Positions 60,005-64,000 of a stretch of 64,000 nt of DNA are shown here, piece by piece. Below the pieces are notes generated by a model, which made no database searches, was not told where the DNA came from, and was given only the letters and a program-made list of their open reading frames with translations. Source of the DNA: Niveispirillum sp. SYP-B3756 (GTDB lineage: Bacteria > Pseudomonadota > Alphaproteobacteria > Azospirillales > Azospirillaceae); NCBI RefSeq assembly GCF_009495745.1, contig NZ_WIDQ01000001.1, forward strand, positions 1 through 64,000, given 5' to 3'. Position 1 is the stretch's first letter; each line of letters starts with the position of its first letter. A program made the translations under genes and the position numbers.

Positions 60005-60841
60005 TACCGGCATGGACTGGCCAAGCCGACCGCCGATGCGGATCGGTTCGGCACGCTTGGCGAGCCCCGTGCGATCATCCGTCTCCACAAACACGCCACA
60101 GACGCTCACCGTCGCGTCATTCTCACCGGGGGAATAACGCTCGCCAGGGGTCTTGCGCAGCATCTTGTGGATGGCGGCTTCCTTCTTCATGCCGATGACC
60201 GTGTCATAGTCACCGCACATGCCGGCATCCGTCTGATAGGCGGTGCCGCCATTCAGGATCTGCAGGTCGGCGGTGGGCACATGGCAATGGGTGCCGACCA
60301 CCAGACTGGTACGGCCATCCAGCACATGGCCCATGATCATCTTCTCCGAGCTGGCCTCGCCATGGAAATCCATGATGATGGCATCCACCCCGGCCGGTCC
60401 CATGCGGGCCCCGCCCAGTTGATGGATTCGCAGCAGCTTTTCCACCGGCGGGAACGGATCATCCAGCGGGTCCATGAAGACCCGGCCCATGGCATTGATC
60501 ACCATCACCTTGTGTCGGCCATTCTTGGCCGGCAGCACCGTATAGCCACGCCCCGGCGTGCCATCGGGGAAGTTGATCGGGCGAACAAGCTGGGGGATGC
60601 GGTCGATCTGCGACAGCAATTCCTTCTGATCCCAGGCATGGTTGCCCAGGGTCACACAATCCACCCCGGCGGCGAACAGCTCCTGCGCGATCTTGTCGGT
60701 GATGCCGAAGCCGCCGGCGGCGTTCTCGCCATTCACCACGATGAAATCGGGCTTCAGCTTCTCCCGCAGGGTGGGCAGGTGCCGCAGCACCCCTTCCCGC
60801 CCGCTGCGGCCGACAATATCGCCAAGGAAAATCAAACGCAT
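59999..60841 (-). CDS. ymdB: YmdB-family metallophosphoesterase
   Basis: 280 residues. Calcineurin-like core: FLGDIVGRSGREGV, VNGENAAGGFG, LGNHAWDQKELL, ILDFHGEASSEK-type (IIMDFHGEASS) and TDAGMCGDYDTVIG. Homologues hydrolyse 2',3'-cyclic AMP. It is the last gene of the zapA-fau-ymdB block; its stop overlaps that of the convergent formyltransferase. Confidence 0.9.
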   Translation of the reverse strand: MRLIFLGDIVGRSGREGVLRHLPTLREKLKPDFIVVNGENAAGGFGITDKIAQELFAAGVDCVTLGNHAWDQKELLSQIDRIPQLVRPINFPDGTPGRGYTVLPAKNGRHKVMVINAMGRVFMDPLDDPFPPVEKLLRIHQLGGARMGPAGVDAIIMDFHGEASSEKMIMGHVLDGRTSLVVGTHCHVPTADLQILNGGTAYQTDAGMCGDYDTVIGMKKEAAIHKMLRKTPGERYSPGENDATVSVCGVFVETDDRTGLAKRAEPIRIGGRLGQSMPVL

Positions 60842-60872
60842 AAGAACAGTACCTTTCGTACCGCCGGTATTT

Positions 60873-61517
60873 TTATGACTGGGTGGGGGCGAACCGGCTC
60901 ACCCCCTTTTCTGTGACCAGCCAGTCCAGACGCTGATCATACGGGTCGCGCGGCACGCTGGGCACTTCCTGGCCCGCATAGGCGATACCCACCGCCACCA
61001 CCGGCGCACTGTCGCGCAGCACCGCCAGCGTGCGGTCATAGAAACCACCGCCATAGCCCAGCCGCCAGCCGTCCTTGTCAAAGGCCAGCAGCGGCACCAG
61101 CACGATGGAAGGCTGGGCCAGCGGCGCATCGGCCATGGGTTCCATGATGCGGAACGATCCCGGCACCAGCGGATGGCCGGGCCGCCAGAACCGGAACAGC
61201 AGCGGCCAGGCCACGCCGGAGACGACGGGCAGACAGACGCCATGCCCGGCCAGGGCCAGCATCTCCAATGTGGGGCGCAAATCCAGCTCATCCCCCTTTG
61301 GCCAATAGCCCGCCACCATGGCGGGACCGCTGGGGGAAAGCTGCGCCACCAGATCACGCACCCGCCCGGCCAGTTGTTCGGCCGCATCGGCCGCGGCCGT
61401 ATGGCAGGCGGCCCGGATGGCACGGGCTGCGCGCCTCGCCTCCCGCTTGGCGGCAACGCTGGCCTCCACCTCCTCGGCAAGGGCCTGCGGGTCCACGGGA
61501 TGGGCGCTGTCGGACAT
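60873..61517 (-). CDS. fau: 5-formyltetrahydrofolate cyclo-ligase
   Basis: Converts 5-formyl-THF to 5,10-methenyl-THF with ATP. 214 residues from the ATG at 61517 (MSDSAHPVDP); the frame is open to 61664 through the 6S region. Motifs: KREARRAARA, ATP-site YWPKGDELDLRP, LVPLLAFDKDGWRLGYGGGFYDR. The 6S RNA gene lies directly upstream, as in most proteobacteria. Confidence 0.92.
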   Translation of the reverse strand: MSDSAHPVDPQALAEEVEASVAAKREARRAARAIRAACHTAAADAAEQLAGRVRDLVAQLSPSGPAMVAGYWPKGDELDLRPTLEMLALAGHGVCLPVVSGVAWPLLFRFWRPGHPLVPGSFRIMEPMADAPLAQPSIVLVPLLAFDKDGWRLGYGGGFYDRTLAVLRDSAPVVAVGIAYAGQEVPSVPRDPYDQRLDWLVTEKGVSRFAPTQS

Positions 61518-61540
61518 GGGGAGTGCCTTGGCCTGGATGG

Positions 61541-61571
61541 CAAAACGGCCCCACATAACGGGGCCGTTTTG
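61541..61571 (-). terminator. hairpin between 6S RNA and the cyclo-ligase gene
   Basis: Perfect 12-bp stem CAAAACGGCCCC/GGGGCCGTTTTG with 7-base loop. It ends in TTTTG on either strand and lies 24 bp before the fau ATG, so it can both end 6S RNA and gate read-through into fau. Confidence 0.75.
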
Positions 61572-61692
61572 ACAGGATCGGGGGGAAGGTGGCCACCTTG
61601 GCCGTTGGCGTAAGCCATCCCTCGTGACCTGCTCAAGCAGGTGGGAGCCATATACCGGCACCACGGCGCCGACAGGGACAGCCCCCAGAGGT
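61571..61692 (-). ncRNA. ssrS: 6S RNA
   Basis: Binds the sigma-70 RNA polymerase holoenzyme in stationary phase. Support: position between zapA and the formyl-THF cyclo-ligase, the diagnostic locus. The sequence folds as a long rod: 5' CUGGGGGCUGUC pairs with GACAGGAUCGGGGGG-complement near the 3' end, and the tip hairpin CCUGC-UUGA-GCAGG is perfect (61630-61643). Ends are estimates from the -10 box and the hairpin at 61541. Confidence 0.75.
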
Positions 61693-61696
61693 AATG

Positions 61697-61702
61697 ATTA
61701 TC
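61697..61702 (-). promoter_or_regulatory. -10 element of 6S RNA
   Basis: Minus-strand GATAAT, one mismatch to TATAAT, 4-7 bases before the predicted 5' end of 6S RNA. No good -35 was found. Confidence 0.5.
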
Positions 61703-61759
61703 GGCCCCGGGGATAAAGCAGCCTGACGCACCAGGCAGCCAGCCTTCCTGATACCTAAT

Positions 61760-62128
61760 CTAGGGGCGTTCGAGCCGCGCTGCAATGTCTTCTATACGTT
61801 TTGCCAAACCATCGACGGCAGCGATCACCACGCCATCGTCAGCCGGGCGAGAAACCGGGGCGGGCGCAGGCGTGGACGGCTGCGACAGGGACGGCAGTGT
61901 CACCACATTGCCCCGCCGCTGCACCTCGGCCCGCGCCTCCTGCAACTCATCGGCCAGCACCATGCAGGTGACCAGCAGGTTCTGCACATCATTGCCGCCG
62001 GCACCGCCTGTGACCTCCCGCATCCGGGAATCGATATAGGCGGCCAAATCCGCGACCCGCTTTTCCTGCCCATCTTCGCAATTCAGCGAATGGCTGCGCC
62101 CATTCAGGGTAAAATCGACCCGCCGCAT
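61760..62128 (-). CDS. zapA: cell-division protein ZapA
   Basis: Promotes FtsZ bundling. 122 residues from the ATG at 62128 with GGAGGAAGG upstream. N-terminal VDFTLNGRSHSLNCEDGQE, then AAYIDSRM and the coiled-coil LLVTCMVLADELQEAR; an unusually long Pro-rich linker leads to a second short helix (VDGLAKRIEDIAARLE). It starts 1 base after the stop of the coiled-coil gene, so translation is coupled. Confidence 0.9.
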   Translation of the reverse strand: MRRVDFTLNGRSHSLNCEDGQEKRVADLAAYIDSRMREVTGGAGGNDVQNLLVTCMVLADELQEARAEVQRRGNVVTLPSLSQPSTPAPAPVSRPADDGVVIAAVDGLAKRIEDIAARLERP

Positions 62129-62129
62129 C

Positions 62130-62954
62130 TCAACCTTCCTCCAACATGCCCTGCAGGCCCGTAATCGCAGCATCCAGTTGGGCCCTCACGGCCCGCGCAA
62201 GATCCTGCGTCTTACGCTCCCCATCACGGACCCGCTCCAGTTCGCGGGTCAACTGGTCACGTTGCCGCCTGATCTGGTCCTTCTCCCCGGCCAGCCGGTC
62301 GGCGGCGGCCTTGGAGGCATTGTGATCTTCCGTCAGGCGCATCGCTGCCTGCTGTACCTGCCCCAGCTCCTGCGCCAACTGGTTGCACCGCCGCTGAAGC
62401 TCCTCCTTCTCCCCGACCAGCCGGTCGGCGGCGGCCTTGGAGGCATTGTGATCTTCCGTCAACCGCGTTTCTGCCTGCTGCGCCTGCTCCAGCTCCTGTG
62501 CCAATTGGTCACACCGCCGCTGAAGCTCATCCTTCTCCCCGGCCAGCCGGTCGGCGGCAGCCTTGGCGGCGCCATGATCTTCCGTCAGGCGTGCCGCTGC
62601 CTGCTGCGCCTGCCCCAGCTCATGCGCCAACTGGTCGCGCTGCCGCTGAAGCTCATCCTTCTCACCGGCCAGCCGGTCGGCTGTGTCTTTCAACCCGGCA
62701 TTCTCTTCGGTCAGGCTTGTCAGCGTCGTCTGCGACTGATCCCTTTCCAGGGTCAGCTGGGCATTCTCCGTTTCCAGCCGGGTCCATTCGGCCAGCATGG
62801 TGCTGTCCAGGGGTGAACTATTGTCCAGCCGTTCCAGCCGTTTGGTCAGGGCCTTGTCCAGTTGGCCAATGGCCATATCCAGGCGCTGCAACGCGGTGGT
62901 CAGGCGATCCAATTGCGAAACTCTCTGAATATCGATGGGAACAGCGCCGGGCAT
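62130..62954 (-). CDS. coiled-coil protein with 42-residue repeats, upstream of zapA
   Basis: 274 residues. N-terminal helix (1-45; SQLDRLTTALQRLDMAIGQL) like the DUF4164 proteins that precede zapA in alphaproteobacteria, then a continuous coiled coil (50-270). Residues 93-218 are three exact-length repeats of 42 residues (six heptads) beginning DRLAGEKDELQ, with a partial fourth. It probably works with ZapA at the division site; FtsZ-ring or ZapB-like roles are guesses. TTGACG/TATCGT forms a promoter upstream. Confidence 0.75.
   Translation of the reverse strand: MPGAVPIDIQRVSQLDRLTTALQRLDMAIGQLDKALTKRLERLDNSSPLDSTMLAEWTRLETENAQLTLERDQSQTTLTSLTEENAGLKDTADRLAGEKDELQRQRDQLAHELGQAQQAAARLTEDHGAAKAAADRLAGEKDELQRRCDQLAQELEQAQQAETRLTEDHNASKAAADRLVGEKEELQRRCNQLAQELGQVQQAAMRLTEDHNASKAAADRLAGEKDQIRRQRDQLTRELERVRDGERKTQDLARAVRAQLDAAITGLQGMLEEG
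62230..62678 (-). repeat. 126-bp in-frame tandem repeat
   Basis: The segment CCAGCCGGTC recurs at 62291, 62417, 62543 and 62669, an exact 126-bp period; three full copies (62301-62678) plus a partial one. Identity between copies is high, so the array is recent enough to vary in copy number between strains. Each copy codes for six heptads. Confidence 0.85.
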
Positions 62955-62995
62955 GTAAAAGCACCAGCGCCGACGCTTTGTTCGCGCTGCGGCGA

Positions 62996-63024
62996 ACGAT
63001 AGGGGGGCCGCTGGCTGCCGTCAA
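62996..63024 (-). promoter_or_regulatory. sigma-70 promoter of the coiled-coil-zapA operon
   Basis: TTGACG (63024-63019), 17-bp spacer, TATCGT (63001-62996). Start would be near 62989, giving a leader of about 35 bases. Confidence 0.5.
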
Positions 63025-63112
63025 TAACAGCCCCCGTCGCATAGCCGAAAGATCGCTGATATTCCGACGACCCGCCATGTCCTATTGAACAGCGGCCATG
63101 CTTGGCTGAGCC

Positions 63113-63141
63113 TTGACCCTTTAGGGTCGTTACCGCAATTT
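63113..63141 (+). promoter_or_regulatory. candidate tkt promoter with embedded palindrome
   Basis: TTGACC (63113-63118) with a weak -10 CAATTT 17 bp on. The perfect palindrome GACCCT-TT-AGGGTC (63115-63128) overlaps the -35 and spacer, as a repressor operator would. The rest of the 321-bp gap before tkt shows no gene. Confidence 0.35.
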
Positions 63142-63275
63142 GCCGCCGTTCCAATGGGGCTGCAACCGCCGGATCGGGGTGGCTGGAGCCCTGCTTGTTG
63201 CTGGTACGCGCTTCAAGACAATGCCGGCACCCGCCCAACGCATGGCGGATGCCCCCATGAAAGGCCCTTCGCGCA

Positions 63276-64000
63276 ATGTCCTCCGCACCGTCTGATCTGA
63301 TCGAAGGCGTCTCGCACGCCGATCTCGCCAACGCCATCCGCGCGCTTTCCATGGACGCGGTGGAAGCCGCCAAGTCCGGGCACCCCGGTATGCCGATGGG
63401 CATGGCCGATGTGGCGACGGTGCTGTTTACCAAGTTCCTGAAGTTTGACCCGAAGCGCCCCAGCTGGGCCGACCGCGACCGTTTCGTGCTGTCCGCCGGC
63501 CATGGTTCCATGCTGCTCTACAGCCTGCTGCACCTGACGGGCTATGATGATTTCCCGCTGTCGGAACTGAAGCGCTTCCGCCAGATCGGCTCGCGCACCG
63601 CCGGCCACCCGGAATATGGCTATGGTGGCGGGATTGAGACCACAACCGGCCCGCTGGGCCAGGGCATCGCCACCGCCGTCGGCATGGCCATGGCCGAACG
63701 CATCATGCATTCCCGCTTCGGCGATGATCTGGTGAACCATTTCACCTATGTCATCGCCTCTGACGGTGACCTGCAGGAAGGCATCAGCCACGAAGCCGCG
63801 TCGCTGGCCGGCCATCTGGCCCTGTCCAAGCTGATCGTGCTGTGGGACGACAACAAGATCAGCATCGACGGTGCCACCAGCGTTTCCTTCAGCGATGACA
63901 ATCTGGCCCGTTTCCGCGCCTATAACTGGGATGTGCAGGAAGTTGATGGCCATGATCCCAAGGCCATCGCCGCCGCCATCGAATATGCCCGCACGACCGA
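63276..64000 (+). CDS. tkt: transketolase, N-terminal part (runs off window)
   Basis: 241 codons of a gene that continues past the window. Starts [25 protein letters not shown] upstream. Thiamine-diphosphate-binding family blocks: [53 protein letters not shown] and the Mg-TPP motif [20 protein letters not shown]. Interconverts pentose, triose and hexose phosphates in the pentose phosphate network, linked to the ED genes at the other end of the window. Confidence 0.95.
   Translation, partial: MSSAPSDLIEGVSHADLANAIRALSMDAVEAAKSGHPGMPMGMADVATVLFTKFLKFDPKRPSWADRDRFVLSAGHGSMLLYSLLHLTGYDDFPLSELKRFRQIGSRTAGHPEYGYGGGIETTTGPLGQGIATAVGMAMAERIMHSRFGDDLVNHFTYVIASDGDLQEGISHEAASLAGHLALSKLIVLWDDNKISIDGATSVSFSDDNLARFRAYNWDVQEVDGHDPKAIAAAIEYARTT

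Noticed and set aside
61518-61664. N-terminal extension of the cyclo-ligase
   Set aside because: It would translate the 6S RNA region and its terminator; the ATG at 61517 matches family length.

Overview
The window is high-GC DNA of an alphaproteobacterium. The order kdsA, eno, ftsB, pdhA-pdhB-pdhC, lpdA, lipA, ratA, the E1-beta subunit carrying its own lipoyl domain, the ParC sequence, and the zapA/6S RNA/formyl-THF cyclo-ligase block all fit the class. Many TonB receptors, an Entner-Doudoroff (ED) operon and the protein flavour suggest Rhodospirillales/Azospirillaceae (Niveispirillum- or Azospirillum-like). The genus is an inference. No tRNA, rRNA or CRISPR array was seen.

Layout. 1-922: end of an IS1182-type insertion sequence with a frameshifted transposase. 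1048-5764 (minus): zwf-pgl-edd-eda, the complete ED route from glucose-6-phosphate, read away from a divergent hexR-type regulator (6119-7033). Three matching pseudo-palindromes (GTAG-N5-TTAC) lie between them. 7108-9324: glgB. 9444-12522: an ABC exporter and a metallo-beta-lactamase-fold hydrolase, divergent, with related dyads between them. 12876-27531: envelope and uptake genes: three TonB-dependent receptors, a PepSY membrane operon behind a Fur-like box, an EAL phosphodiesterase, a TPR protein, an aminotransferase and a BepA-like M48 protease. A tiny ORF with a near-perfect Shine-Dalgarno sits at 17084-17146.

27824-37093: a chemoreceptor convergent with a periplasmic binding/sensor protein, then recO-parC, then a PAS-GGDEF-EAL protein. 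37101-55350 (mostly minus) is the conserved core: bluB, ratA, lipA, lpdA, pdhC, pdhB, pdhA, ftsB, eno, kdsA, pyrG, secG, tpiA. It is interrupted by an FkbM methyltransferase (between pdhC and lpdA) and a glycosyltransferase (between ftsB and eno), both lower in GC, plus an AT-rich stretch.

55604-64000: ppiD-like chaperone, trpE and a formyltransferase-like fusion protein in one operon; ymdB, formyl-THF cyclo-ligase, 6S RNA, zapA and a coiled-coil protein on the minus strand; and the start of transketolase. ED enzymes, PDH complex, enolase, TPI and transketolase together make the window strongly central-carbon. Most starts were chosen from Shine-Dalgarno position and family length, and several are shorter than the longest open frame.
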